Assembly: GCA_948527295.1 (NCBI GenBank)
Contig: CAOSWK010000001.1
Location: forward strand, 17,010 to 81,009
DNA: 64,000 nt
DNA from: an uncultured Eubacteriales bacterium
GTDB taxonomy: Bacteria > Bacillota > Clostridia > Oscillospirales > Acutalibacteraceae
Direction of reading: 5' to 3'
The translations under genes and the position numbers were made by a program. Under the pieces are notes generated by a model that was not told the origin of the DNA, did not search any database, and saw only the letters and a list, made by a program, of their open reading frames with translations. This document shows, piece by piece, positions 8,580-17,163 of the stretch. Within the stretch, counting starts at the first letter, position 1. The number at the start of each line of letters is the position of its first letter.

Positions 8580-9254
8580 CTATATAAAGTATCTGATTAT
8601 CGCCAAAACTACCAGTATGGCGCCAGAGAGGAGCATAAAGATTTTGGGGTCTGCTTTTTTTATTGCTGTCAGCTTTTGGCCGCAGAATATGCCTAGGCTC
8701 AGGAAGATGAACTGGCACAGGCCGACCATCACGGGGACGAAAAAATTGTTGATGCCCGAGACTGCGCTACTTATGCCGGCTCCAAAAGAATCTATGGAGA
8801 GCGCGACGCCCATATACAGCGATTCTCTTATGCCCATTATTGCTGCGGAGTCCGCTTTGCTGGCGTTTTCATAAATTTCGTTGCGGATTATTTTTATTGT
8901 GAGGCCCAAAGATTTTAGCGCTATTTTCCAGGTCTTTTTTTGCGGTCTTTGAACCTCCGCCTCTGGCTCTACCTCTTCTTCTCCTTCTTTTTTGCTTAGC
9001 GCTTGGATTATTATTACTATACCCAGCACGCCCAGCATTCCGGAGCCTATCAGCTTGGCCAGTTGGTCTGGCAAAAACAGCACTATTATGTTGCCGATGC
9101 CTATTGCTGCGGCTGTGAACGCTAGCGAGATCAGGCTGATTATGACTTTGGGCAGTAGCGGGACTTTTTTGCCTCTTAGGCCGTACGACACGCCTATGCC
9201 CAGTGCGTCCATGCTGAGCGATATTGCTAGCAGGATTCCCGACAAGATCCACAT
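8580..9254 (-). CDS. ytaF: Sporulation membrane protein YtaF (MntP-like)
   Basis: A 224-residue membrane protein made of two related three-helix halves, as in MntP/YtaF proteins. Each half carries the D-A-x-G/D-S-F-G-A-G type helix: LSMDALGIGVSYG (about residues 13-25) and LSIDSFGAGISSAVSG (about 152-167). A charged Glu-rich loop links them. A longer linker reading LTIKIIRN, then SAAIMGIRESLYMG, is typical of YtaF rather than MntP. The exact role in sporulation is not established. ATG 9254 follows GAGGTGAG. Confidence 0.88.
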   Translation of the reverse strand: MWILSGILLAISLSMDALGIGVSYGLRGKKVPLLPKVIISLISLAFTAAAIGIGNIIVLFLPDQLAKLIGSGMLGVLGIVIIIQALSKKEGEEEVEPEAEVQRPQKKTWKIALKSLGLTIKIIRNEIYENASKADSAAIMGIRESLYMGVALSIDSFGAGISSAVSGINNFFVPVMVGLCQFIFLSLGIFCGQKLTAIKKADPKIFMLLSGAILVVLAIIRYFI

Positions 9255-9399
9255 TCAACTCACCTCGAATATATTTTTATCTAATATATGCGGGCCTCGC
9301 CATATTGGTTTATGCGCTCGTGCTGCGATCATAACTTTTGCTTTTTGTGAATATACTTCTTTATGGACAACATTTTTGAGCGTTTAAGGGGTTGTTGAC

Positions 9400-12027
9400 T
9401 TGATGGACTGGCACAATTTAAATGTGGGCGACGTTTTGAAAAAATTTAAAGTCGATGAAAACATAGGTCTAAACAATATTTCTGTTGCGCAAAAGCAGAT
9501 AAATTGCGGAAAGAATATTTTGAAGGAGAAGAAGTCTAAGAGCGTTGTGGCGAAGTTTTTTGAGCAGTTTTCGGACTTTATGGTGATTGTTCTTTTGATT
9601 GCGGCGGCTATTTCCTTTGTGACCTCGGCTATTAAGGGGAATCGCGACTACATCGATTCTATCATCATCCTTTTTATCGTCATCATGAACGCTATCATCG
9701 GCGTTGCGCAGGAGTCTAAGGCCGAGAAGGCTATTGACGCTTTAAAGAAATTGTCTTCGCCTAAGGCGCATGTTATTCGGGCGGGCAAGAAGATCATTGT
9801 GCCTTCGGAGGAACTCGTGCCTGGCGACATTTTGATGCTGCACACTGGTGACTTGGTTCCTGCTGACGCCCGGCTTATTGAGAGTTTTAACTTGAAGGCC
9901 GAGGAGTCCTCTTTGACGGGAGAGTCTTTGCCTGTTGAAAAGGAGGCGGGTCGGACTTTTCCTGCTGGTGCCACTTTGGGCGAGCGTCGCAACATGGTTT
10001 TTTCTACTAGCACCATAACGGCGGGGCACGGCAAGGCTATTGTTGTCGAAACCGGCATGAATACTCAGGTTGGAAAGATCGCTGGGATGATTATTAACGA
10101 GAACGCTTTTCAGACTCCTCTGCAATTAAAGCTCGAAAAAACCAGCAAAGTCCTTGGAATCTGCGCTATTGCCATTTGTGCCGTTATTTTCTTGCTTGGC
10201 GTTATTGAGAAAGTTCCGCCTTTTGAGATGTTCATGATAGCTATCAGTCTGGCTGTGGCGGCGATTCCTGAGGGTCTGCCGGCTGTGGTTACCATCGTTT
10301 TGGCTATGGGCGTTCGCAAGATGGCCGAAAACCGCGCCGTGATAAGAAAGCTCCCCGCTGTGGAGACGCTTGGCAACGCGACCGTGATTTGCTCCGACAA
10401 GACCGGCACGCTGACGCAGAACAAGATGACGGTGACGCAGATTTGCGCTGAGGACGGCCGGGTAAATTTTTCTTCGGAGCTTGGCCAAAAAATCCTGACG
10501 CTTGGCGCTTTATGCAATAATTCCTCCGTTACATACACAAACAAGGAGTTTCGCGCGGTTGGCGAGCCCACCGAGAGTGCGATCGTTTTGGCGGCCGCTG
10601 AGAATGGCAAGGTTAAGACTGACCTTGATCGGGAGTTTCCTAAAAAGTACGAGATTCCTTTTGCCTCCGACAGAAAGCTCATGACCACTGTTCACAAGCT
10701 GCCTAGCGGCAAGTTTCGCGTTATTACTAAGGGCGCGCCGGATTTCCTTTTGGATCGCTCTTCTTTGTGCAACGGGAGGCCCTTTTCTGCCGATTTAAAG
10801 CGCAAGGTTCGCATTCAAAACGAGAACATGGCAAAGTCCGCCTTGCGAGTGTTGGCCATTGCTTACAAGGACGTCGACAGCATTCCGCATTCGCAGGTTG
10901 ACGTTGAAAATGATTTGAATTTTTGCGGGTTGATCGGTATGCTGGATCCGCCCCGTCCTCACGCTAAGCTGGCTGTTAGAGAGTGCAAAAGTGCCGGCAT
11001 AAAGCCTGTTATGATAACCGGCGACCACATCATCACCGCCAAGGCTATTGCACGCGACTTAGGTATTTTGTCCGACGGCGACAAGGCTATTAGCGGGGCT
11101 CAGCTCGAGAAAATGAGTCAGGATGCGCTTGAGAAGGACATTTTTGATTATTCGGTTTTTGCGCGAGTCTCTCCCGAGCACAAGGTTCGCATTGTGAAGG
11201 CCTTCAAGAAGCACGGCGAGACCGTTGCCATGACGGGTGACGGTGTGAACGATGCTCCGGCTTTGAAGGCAGCCGATATTGGCTGCGCTATGGGGATCGC
11301 GGGGACTGACGTTGCCAAGAACGCCTCCGACATGATTATGACGGACGATAATTTTTCTACCATTGTCGAGGCGGTGCGGCAGGGGCGCGGAATTTTTGAG
11401 AATATCAAAAAGAGTGTGCATTTTTTGATTTCTACCAACATTGGCGAAATCATCACTGTTTTGACTGCTTTTTTGCTCAAGCTGCCCTCGCCTTTGCTGG
11501 CTATTCAGCTTTTATGGATAAATTTGGTCACGGACTCCTTTCCGGCTTTGGCGCTTGGTGTGGAGCCTGTTGACGACGAAATTATGAATCACAAGCCGCA
11601 GGGCAAAAATGCTGCACTTTTTTCTCGCGATGGTTGGCGCAAGATCGTCATTGAGGGCTGCTTTATTGGCGCGATTTCGTTTTTGGCTTTTAGCATTGGC
11701 CGCGTGTTTTTTGATGTCTCTAAAACACCCATAATCGGCCGCACTATGGCTTTTGCCGTTTTGAGTTTGTCTCAGCTTTTTCACTCTTTTAACGTTCGGA
11801 GCGAGAAGTCTTTGCTCAAGATTGACATTCTCTCTAACATGAAGCTCGTTTACTCCTTCTTCCTTGGCATCATTCTGCAGGTTGCGGTCATTTCGGTGCC
11901 GGCCCTTGCCGTTATATTTAGGACCGCCAACTTGAACTTTGTGCAATGGCTGATTGTAGCGTTGCTTTCTGCATCGCCCATACTGGTTGTTGAATGCGAA
12001 AAAATGCTCCTAAACCGTAAGCCTTGA
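9400..12027 (+). CDS. Cation-transporting P-type ATPase, calcium type
   Basis: An 875-residue P2A-type ATPase that pumps a cation, probably Ca2+, out of the cell. The N-terminal cation-ATPase domain is followed by the actuator loop TGES (173-176), membrane helix 4 with PEGLPA (about 290-295), the phosphorylation site DKTGTLT with D333, the nucleotide-binding domain with KGAPD, and the hinge TGDGVNDAPALK. Helix 6 has NLVTDSFPALALG, as in SERCA/PMR1-like pumps. TTG 9400 lies 8 bp after AAGGGG; ATG 9403 is the next codon. It is a stand-alone gene. Confidence 0.93.
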   Translation: MMDWHNLNVGDVLKKFKVDENIGLNNISVAQKQINCGKNILKEKKSKSVVAKFFEQFSDFMVIVLLIAAAISFVTSAIKGNRDYIDSIIILFIVIMNAIIGVAQESKAEKAIDALKKLSSPKAHVIRAGKKIIVPSEELVPGDILMLHTGDLVPADARLIESFNLKAEESSLTGESLPVEKEAGRTFPAGATLGERRNMVFSTSTITAGHGKAIVVETGMNTQVGKIAGMIINENAFQTPLQLKLEKTSKVLGICAIAICAVIFLLGVIEKVPPFEMFMIAISLAVAAIPEGLPAVVTIVLAMGVRKMAENRAVIRKLPAVETLGNATVICSDKTGTLTQNKMTVTQICAEDGRVNFSSELGQKILTLGALCNNSSVTYTNKEFRAVGEPTESAIVLAAAENGKVKTDLDREFPKKYEIPFASDRKLMTTVHKLPSGKFRVITKGAPDFLLDRSSLCNGRPFSADLKRKVRIQNENMAKSALRVLAIAYKDVDSIPHSQVDVENDLNFCGLIGMLDPPRPHAKLAVRECKSAGIKPVMITGDHIITAKAIARDLGILSDGDKAISGAQLEKMSQDALEKDIFDYSVFARVSPEHKVRIVKAFKKHGETVAMTGDGVNDAPALKAADIGCAMGIAGTDVAKNASDMIMTDDNFSTIVEAVRQGRGIFENIKKSVHFLISTNIGEIITVLTAFLLKLPSPLLAIQLLWINLVTDSFPALALGVEPVDDEIMNHKPQGKNAALFSRDGWRKIVIEGCFIGAISFLAFSIGRVFFDVSKTPIIGRTMAFAVLSLSQLFHSFNVRSEKSLLKIDILSNMKLVYSFFLGIILQVAVISVPALAVIFRTANLNFVQWLIVALLSASPILVVECEKMLLNRKP

Positions 12028-12144
12028 CGCTATTAAGATTTGCTATACATATTTATAAACATGGCTGATGCCTTTAAACCCCATTGCCACACGCTTTATC
12101 TCCTTTTTAAAACTTTGATTTTGATATTTTGCTATACAATATGC

Positions 12145-12173
12145 TTTACAAAATCGGCTGAGTGTAGTATAAT
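12145..12173 (+). promoter_or_regulatory. Sigma-A promoter of rpsO
   Basis: TTTACA (12145-12150), 17 bp, TATAAT (12168-12173), about 100 bp upstream of rpsO. Confidence 0.8.
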
Positions 12174-12191
12174 TAAGGGGACCTAATTCAC

Positions 12192-12234
12192 GGATTAAGG
12201 ATACCGCCCGCTGGGTGCTTGCCCGCCTTATTCT
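12192..12234 (+). promoter_or_regulatory. Structured rpsO leader, possible S15 autoregulation
   Basis: TTAAGG near 12195-12200 pairs with CCTTA near 12226-12230, enclosing a second stem of GGG and CCC. Leaders of rpsO are known to bind S15 and repress translation in several bacteria. The position fits, but I could not match a defined S15-binding class. Confidence 0.35.
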
Positions 12235-12272
12235 GTGTTTTATGGATTATTTTTTGAAAAAGGTGAGGCAAC

Positions 12273-12536
12273 ATGTTGAAGTCGGAAAAAACTTCTATTA
12301 TTGAGACTTATGCTATGCACGAGGGCGACACCGGTTCGCCGGAGGTTCAGATCGCTCTTTTGACTAAGCGAATTAACGATTTGAACGATCATCTGAAGGT
12401 TCATAAAAAAGATCATCACTCTAGGCGCGGCCTCTTGAAGATGGTTGGTCATAGGCGGAGTTTGCTTGGCTATTTGATGAAGTCCGATATTGAGCGGTAC
12501 CGCGCTATTATTGCTAAACTCGGTATTCGTAAATAA
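12273..12536 (+). CDS. rpsO: 30S ribosomal protein S15
   Basis: An 87-residue protein of normal length that binds 16S rRNA early in assembly of the platform of the small subunit. Family motifs are present: [22 protein letters not shown] at the start of the helical bundle, [19 protein letters not shown], and LLGYL near the end. ATG 12273 follows AAGGTGAGG. It has its own promoter and terminator and is followed by pnp, the classical bacterial pair. Confidence 0.98.
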   Translation: MLKSEKTSIIETYAMHEGDTGSPEVQIALLTKRINDLNDHLKVHKKDHHSRRGLLKMVGHRRSLLGYLMKSDIERYRAIIAKLGIRK

Positions 12537-12549
12537 TTTTTTATTTATA

Positions 12550-12586
12550 AAGCAGGTGACTTTTGCGTCATCTGCTTATCCGTTTT
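12550..12586 (+). terminator. Terminator between rpsO and pnp
   Basis: AAGCAG-G-TGAC pairs with GTCA-T-CTGCTT (12550-12577), followed by CCGTTTTT. Confidence 0.75.
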
Positions 12587-12767
12587 TGGCGATATTGCTG
12601 ACGTTTTCTTTATTTTTATTATGCCTGTAACATCTGATATAAATCCCGGTTTTAGCAGTGAAACGTGTGTTTAAGCTGGTTTTGCTCGATTTAACATAGG
12701 TTTTATTGCTAAGCCCTCCTTATGGATTTATGTTTGGATGTTTGATAAATTTTTTTGGAGGTCTTTT

Positions 12768-14867
12768 ATGTTCGAAAATTACAGAGTTTTTAAAACCGAT
12801 TTTGCCGGCCGTCCGCTTGTTATTGAGACTGGCAAGATGGCTCAGCTTGCTAACGGCGCTTGTTTGGTGAGGTATGGCGAGACGGTTGTTAATGTGGCTG
12901 TAACGGCCACTGCTGAGCCGCGCGAGGGGATCGATTTTTTCCCTTTGTCGGTTGATTTTGAAGAGAAGATGTACGCTGTGGGGCGGATTCCGGGTTCTTT
13001 TTTGCGGCGTGAGGGGCGACCTAGCGAGAAGGCTATTCTGGTTTCGCGCGTTATTGACCGACCTATTCGTCCGCTTTTTCCTAAGGACATGCGCAACGAC
13101 GTTTCTGTGGTGTGCACTGTTATGTCGGTTGACCCGGATTGCTCGCCCGAAATTGCCGCTATGGTCGGCACTTCCATTGCTTTAAGCATTTCGGATATCC
13201 CTTGGAATGGCCCCATTTCGGGCGTTAGCGTTGGTTTGATTAATGGCGAGTTTATTATTAACCCTGACGCTGAACAGCGGAAGGTATCTCAGATGGCCGT
13301 TACGGTGGCTTCTACCGACAGTCGGATTGCTATGATTGAAGCGGGCGCCAACGAAGTTGACGATGAGACTATGTTCAACGGCATCATGGCGGGGCACGAG
13401 GCGAATCAGCAGATTATTGCTTTTATTAAGGGAATTCGCGATGAGATTGGCAAGGCGAAGTTCGCTTACACCTCGGCTGACCCGGACGCTGCTATGCTTG
13501 AGGCGATTAAAAATTTTGCCGGTAAAGATTTGAAAGTTGCTCTTGACACCGACGATAAGAAGGTTCGCGATGACCGTCTTGGCCCGATATATCAGAAGGT
13601 TCACGAGCACTTTGCAGAGATTTACCCGGACGCTGAGGCTTTGATCGACGAATGTATGTATCGTGCGCAAAAGAGTATTGTTCGGCGGTGGCTTTTGGAC
13701 GAGCAAAAGCGTGTGGATGGCCGGAGAATGGACGAGATTCGTCCTTTGGCGGCTGAAGTTGCGCTTTTACCGCGCGCGCATGGTTCGGGCTTGTTTACTC
13801 GCGGACAGACTCAGGTTTTGACTGTGGCTACTTTGGGCTCGATCGGCGATGAACAGCTTCTGGACGGCATCGATGGCGAGGTCGAAAAGCGCTATATGCA
13901 TCACTATAATTTTCCTTCATTCTCCGTTGGCGAAACTAGGCCGAGTCGTGGCCCTGGTCGCCGCGAAATTGGGCATGGCGCCTTGGCTGAGCGCGCTTTG
14001 GTTCCGGTTATTCCCTCTATTGACGAGTTTCCTTATGCTATTCGCCTGGTTTCGGAGGTCGTCTCTTCTAACGGGTCGACTTCTCAGGGTTCCGTTTGTG
14101 GCTCTACGCTGGCTTTGATGGATGCTGGTGTACCTATAACCGCCCCTGTTGCGGGGATCTCTTGCGGCCTTATTACCGAGGGCGACCGTTTTATGACCAT
14201 GGTGGACATTCAGGGGCTGGAGGACTTTTTTGGCGACATGGACTTCAAGGTCGCCGGAACTCACCGCGGCATCACCGCTATTCAGATGGATCTTAAGATC
14301 GATGGCTTGACGCCGGCTATTATTAAGGAGGCACTTTTTAAAACTCACCGAGCTCGCGATTATATCTTGGACGAGGTCATGCTGAAGGTTATTGATCGCC
14401 CACGCGCTGAGCTTTCTCCTTATGCGCCTAAGATGCTTTCTACTGTGATTGATGTTGAGAAGATTCGCGATGTCATCGGCTCTGGCGGGAAGGTCGTGCA
14501 AAAAATTTGCTTGGACTGCGACGTTAAAATCGACATTGAGGACGATGGTCGCGTGTTTATTTCTGGGCTAGACCTTGACAATTGCCGCCGCGCCTTGGCT
14601 ATTGTTGAGTCCATTGTTAAGGACCCGCAAGTTGGCGACATTTACACCGGGCGCGTTAGCCGGATTATGGATTTTGGCGCCTTTGTTGAGTTTGCTCCCG
14701 GGAAGGAAGGCCTTTGCCATATTTCTCAGCTGGACACCAAGCGCACCGAAAAGGTCACGGACGCCGTTAAGATCGGGGACGAGATTATTGTTAAGATTAC
14801 CGAGATTGACGACAAGGGCCGCGTGAATTTGTCGCGCAAGGCCGCCCTTCTTGACAAGAATTCTTAG
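12768..14867 (+). CDS. pnp: Polyribonucleotide nucleotidyltransferase (PNPase)
   Basis: A 699-residue phosphorolytic 3'-5' exoribonuclease, a trimer involved in mRNA decay. Two RNase PH-like domains flank a helical domain; the second holds GRREIGHGALAERAL and the catalytic-region run DFFGDMDFKVAGT. A KH domain (VIGSGGKVVQKI) and an S1 domain (GDIYTGRVSRIMDFGAFVEF) close the protein. I chose ATG 12768, behind TTGGAGG; an upstream start at 12738 lacks a ribosome site. Confidence 0.98.
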   Translation: MFENYRVFKTDFAGRPLVIETGKMAQLANGACLVRYGETVVNVAVTATAEPREGIDFFPLSVDFEEKMYAVGRIPGSFLRREGRPSEKAILVSRVIDRPIRPLFPKDMRNDVSVVCTVMSVDPDCSPEIAAMVGTSIALSISDIPWNGPISGVSVGLINGEFIINPDAEQRKVSQMAVTVASTDSRIAMIEAGANEVDDETMFNGIMAGHEANQQIIAFIKGIRDEIGKAKFAYTSADPDAAMLEAIKNFAGKDLKVALDTDDKKVRDDRLGPIYQKVHEHFAEIYPDAEALIDECMYRAQKSIVRRWLLDEQKRVDGRRMDEIRPLAAEVALLPRAHGSGLFTRGQTQVLTVATLGSIGDEQLLDGIDGEVEKRYMHHYNFPSFSVGETRPSRGPGRREIGHGALAERALVPVIPSIDEFPYAIRLVSEVVSSNGSTSQGSVCGSTLALMDAGVPITAPVAGISCGLITEGDRFMTMVDIQGLEDFFGDMDFKVAGTHRGITAIQMDLKIDGLTPAIIKEALFKTHRARDYILDEVMLKVIDRPRAELSPYAPKMLSTVIDVEKIRDVIGSGGKVVQKICLDCDVKIDIEDDGRVFISGLDLDNCRRALAIVESIVKDPQVGDIYTGRVSRIMDFGAFVEFAPGKEGLCHISQLDTKRTEKVTDAVKIGDEIIVKITEIDDKGRVNLSRKAALLDKNS

Positions 14868-14891
14868 ATTTTTTTACATGTGAATACGCTT

Positions 14892-14936
14892 AAAAGGCCG
14901 TGTGCAGGCAATGTTCTGCGTACGGCTTTTATCTTT
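14892..14936 (+). terminator. Terminator after pnp
   Basis: A long hairpin, AAAGGCCGTGTGCAG against CTGCGTACGGCTTTT with one bulge, ending in a T-rich stretch. Confidence 0.75.
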
Positions 14937-15048
14937 TGGCTTTATAGCTTTGCTGACAAATTTTGGCTCTTTTTTACATCCCGCCCGTGCTATAATCTTG
15001 CTTAACTCAAGGCTGGCACAAGCCCGGCCGCCAGAAAGGAACAAGTTT

Positions 15049-15948
15049 ATGGAGCAGGAAAAATCAAAGGTTAACGAATATCACGCGGACTACCGCGGCG
15101 CCGGCAAGACCGTCGTTAAGGCCGCAACCATTACAAGCTCAACGCCAGCAAGGTCAGAGTTAATGCGGCGGCACGCAGAAAAAGTACAAGAAAATTCAGC
15201 TCAAACACGGGTGCGCTCTCCTAAGCCTCGTCAAAATGCCCATGCTAAGCCTTCTGATCGCGGCACTATTAAAATTTCTCAAAAAACCAGGCATCAGATC
15301 AGCATTTATCGGTTTCTTTTTGCTGGCGCGACCATGATCCTCGCTATTGTGGGCGTTATCATCTTGCTTTCGGCTGTAAACCGCACCAGCTCGGTCATTA
15401 GCGATTCCTCCACTTACGCCAAGTACAACAATTACATTGCGCCGGTCGTTATGCATGATCCCGCTCCCTTTGCGTCCCAACAGGAAACCGATTCTGACAT
15501 GGTTATCTCCTCCTGCATTTGGCGAAACCTTCTTCAGAACGGTGCGGAGGGCTACAAGGAGTTCGACGAGCAGGGATTAACGCTCATGCCGGTTGAGGAT
15601 GTACAACGTGCCGCGCTAGATTTGTTCGGCAGTGCGGACATCATAAACTGTTCTGGTGACATTTTCGGCGCGTTTTATTCGCACACGGCGGGCGAGGACA
15701 ACTTTCACATCAGCTCAATCAGCAACGCGGGGACGTTTTTGCCGCATATTGAAGAGATCCTCGAAAAAAAAGACGAGCTGATTTTGACAGTATCGTATTT
15801 GTCGCGAGAAGATAAATTTTTGAGCCACGGCGAGGAGAAGACTCCCGAACCCACACCAGTCAAGCAAATGGTATACAAGCTGAAGCTCGGCGCAGACACC
15901 GACAAATACTACATCTCATCGATAGAACCCGTGAAAACTCAAAGCTGA
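15049..15948 (+). CDS. Single-pass membrane protein, unknown function
   Basis: A 299-residue protein that I do not recognise. The first 80 residues are polar and basic, with no signal sequence. One membrane helix lies at about 99-119 (GATMILAIVGVIILLSAV), and a C-terminal domain of about 180 residues is probably outside, given the basic cytoplasmic side. The tail ends in charged strands. ATG 15049 follows AAAGGA; a TATAAT at 14991-14996 could be its -10. It lies between pnp and a convergent trio of small genes. Confidence 0.75.
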   Translation: MEQEKSKVNEYHADYRGAGKTVVKAATITSSTPARSELMRRHAEKVQENSAQTRVRSPKPRQNAHAKPSDRGTIKISQKTRHQISIYRFLFAGATMILAIVGVIILLSAVNRTSSVISDSSTYAKYNNYIAPVVMHDPAPFASQQETDSDMVISSCIWRNLLQNGAEGYKEFDEQGLTLMPVEDVQRAALDLFGSADIINCSGDIFGAFYSHTAGEDNFHISSISNAGTFLPHIEEILEKKDELILTVSYLSREDKFLSHGEEKTPEPTPVKQMVYKLKLGADTDKYYISSIEPVKTQS

Positions 15949-15950
15949 CC

Positions 15951-16352
15951 TCAAATTATCAGGTACATAAGCGCCAAAATCAGGCTCAGGTCGCTGCTTT
16001 CGTCCACCAGAATCAGTATCAAGACCAAAACGAGGCTCTTTTCTCTATCATTCAAAAGCGCAGAAAAAATGTTCATTTTGCCGTTTGTTTTAGCCAAACT
16101 TTGTTTACTACTAGTATTTTCGTTCAGATTATTTACGTTTTGTATTAATCTCGACTCTTTTGTCTGCGCCGAAGTATCGCCATTATTGCTGCATTCTTGC
16201 TGATGTTTCGGATTTTCTACTTTATTTAATTCGATATGCTTTTCACTCGCTGCAAGGCTTTGTTTGGCGCGCTTTTGCATCTCTTGCACCCGTCGAACCG
16301 CCTCCTGCTGCATTCTTTGCATATCTTCCATGCTTTCAAAATTACTCTTCAT
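15951..16352 (-). CDS. Small protein with hydrophobic C-terminus, unknown
   Basis: A 133-residue protein, last of a three-gene leftward unit. The N-terminal 35 residues form a charged helix rich in Met, Gln and Arg; the middle is polar and Asn/Ser-rich; the last 40 residues run NIFSALLNDREKSLVLVLI and continue as two short hydrophobic stretches split by DESSD. I cannot assign a family. ATG 16352 follows CGAGGTAAC. A membrane-associated tail is likely. Confidence 0.65.
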   Translation of the reverse strand: MKSNFESMEDMQRMQQEAVRRVQEMQKRAKQSLAASEKHIELNKVENPKHQQECSNNGDTSAQTKESRLIQNVNNLNENTSSKQSLAKTNGKMNIFSALLNDREKSLVLVLILILVDESSDLSLILALMYLII

Positions 16353-16394
16353 AAGTTACCTCGTTTACCGTCATCTCGCCCGGACTGCTGGCCG

Positions 16395-16766
16395 TCAAAA
16401 GAGCCCTTGGCTTTTTAGCACCGGCAAAAGCTTGAGCATCTGCAGCATTTTTATCGATTTATCCAGCTTTGCCTGCCGATGCTCGCTCAGGTGCGGCCGG
16501 AGCGCCTGAAGGAGCCGTGTGTTGTCGTCCTCCCTGCTTGCTGAGGACAGCAGTGGCATCAGCTTCATAATGGTTTGGAGCATTTCTACTGACGCTGTGT
16601 CGTGTGGTGTTGGGGACTCTTCCGATTCTGCTGGGAATTTTCCCTCTTTTGGCTGATCCTCCTGCCCCTCTTTGGCCTCCGACAATATGCCGCTCAGATT
16701 CTTTATTTTCTCCACGTTTTCTTTGCTCGCAAGCAGCCCCATCAGCTTTTCTGTTAGTTCGTCCAT
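16395..16766 (-). CDS. Small helical protein of a clostridial unknown family
   Basis: A 123-residue, mostly helical protein. The C-terminal half (about 65-120) reads METLQ-like MLQTIMKLMPLLSS, then DDNTRLLQALRPHLSEHRQ and a repeat of leucine-rich helix. From memory, this tail resembles uncharacterised small proteins common in spore-forming Clostridia. Its ATG directly follows the TAA of the upstream gene, and its AGGAG lies inside that gene's last codons, so the two are coupled. No function is known. Confidence 0.75.
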   Translation of the reverse strand: MDELTEKLMGLLASKENVEKIKNLSGILSEAKEGQEDQPKEGKFPAESEESPTPHDTASVEMLQTIMKLMPLLSSASREDDNTRLLQALRPHLSEHRQAKLDKSIKMLQMLKLLPVLKSQGLF

Positions 16767-17024
16767 TTATTTTTCTCCTAGCAGCTTTTGTATCAGCTTT
16801 TGCGCCTGCGGCGTGGCCAAAATTTTATTTGCCATGCCTTTGTCGGACAATATCTTTTTTATTTTTTGCGCGTCGTCTTGCTTCAGGCTCCCCAACAAAT
16901 TTTCTATACTGCCCTCTTTGGTGGCTTTCTCTAGATCTTTTGGGCTTTTGCCTAGCTTGTTTGCCACGGATTTTAACAGACTTTCGGCGCTTGGATTCTT
17001 GGCGTTGTTGTTCTCATTTGCCAT
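16767..17024 (-). CDS. Small helical protein, first of an unknown trio
   Basis: An 85-residue protein without a signal sequence. It is Asn/Lys-rich at the start and then helical, with ESLLKSVANKLGKSPKDLEK and an ending in QAQKLIQKLLGEK. I chose ATG 17024 because AAAGAGGTGATC precedes it; an open frame begins at 17063 without such a site. It leads the operon with the two genes downstream. Function unknown. Confidence 0.75.
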   Translation of the reverse strand: MANENNNAKNPSAESLLKSVANKLGKSPKDLEKATKEGSIENLLGSLKQDDAQKIKKILSDKGMANKILATPQAQKLIQKLLGEK

Positions 17025-17085
17025 TCTGATCACCTCTTTTACATGGTATGTCGCCCCCGCCAAAAGTATGAAACTTTATGCGCGT

Positions 17086-17114
17086 TTGCAAAATATCAAA
17101 ATTTCGGCTATACT
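17086..17114 (+). promoter_or_regulatory. Promoter of the GT4 glycosyltransferase gene
   Basis: TTGCAA (17086-17091), 17 bp, TATACT (17109-17114), about 50 bp upstream of the start codon. Confidence 0.65.
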
Positions 17115-17163
17115 TAGTCCTAGATTACCCGGTTTTTGGGCGGTAAGAAAGGATTTTTAAGCT

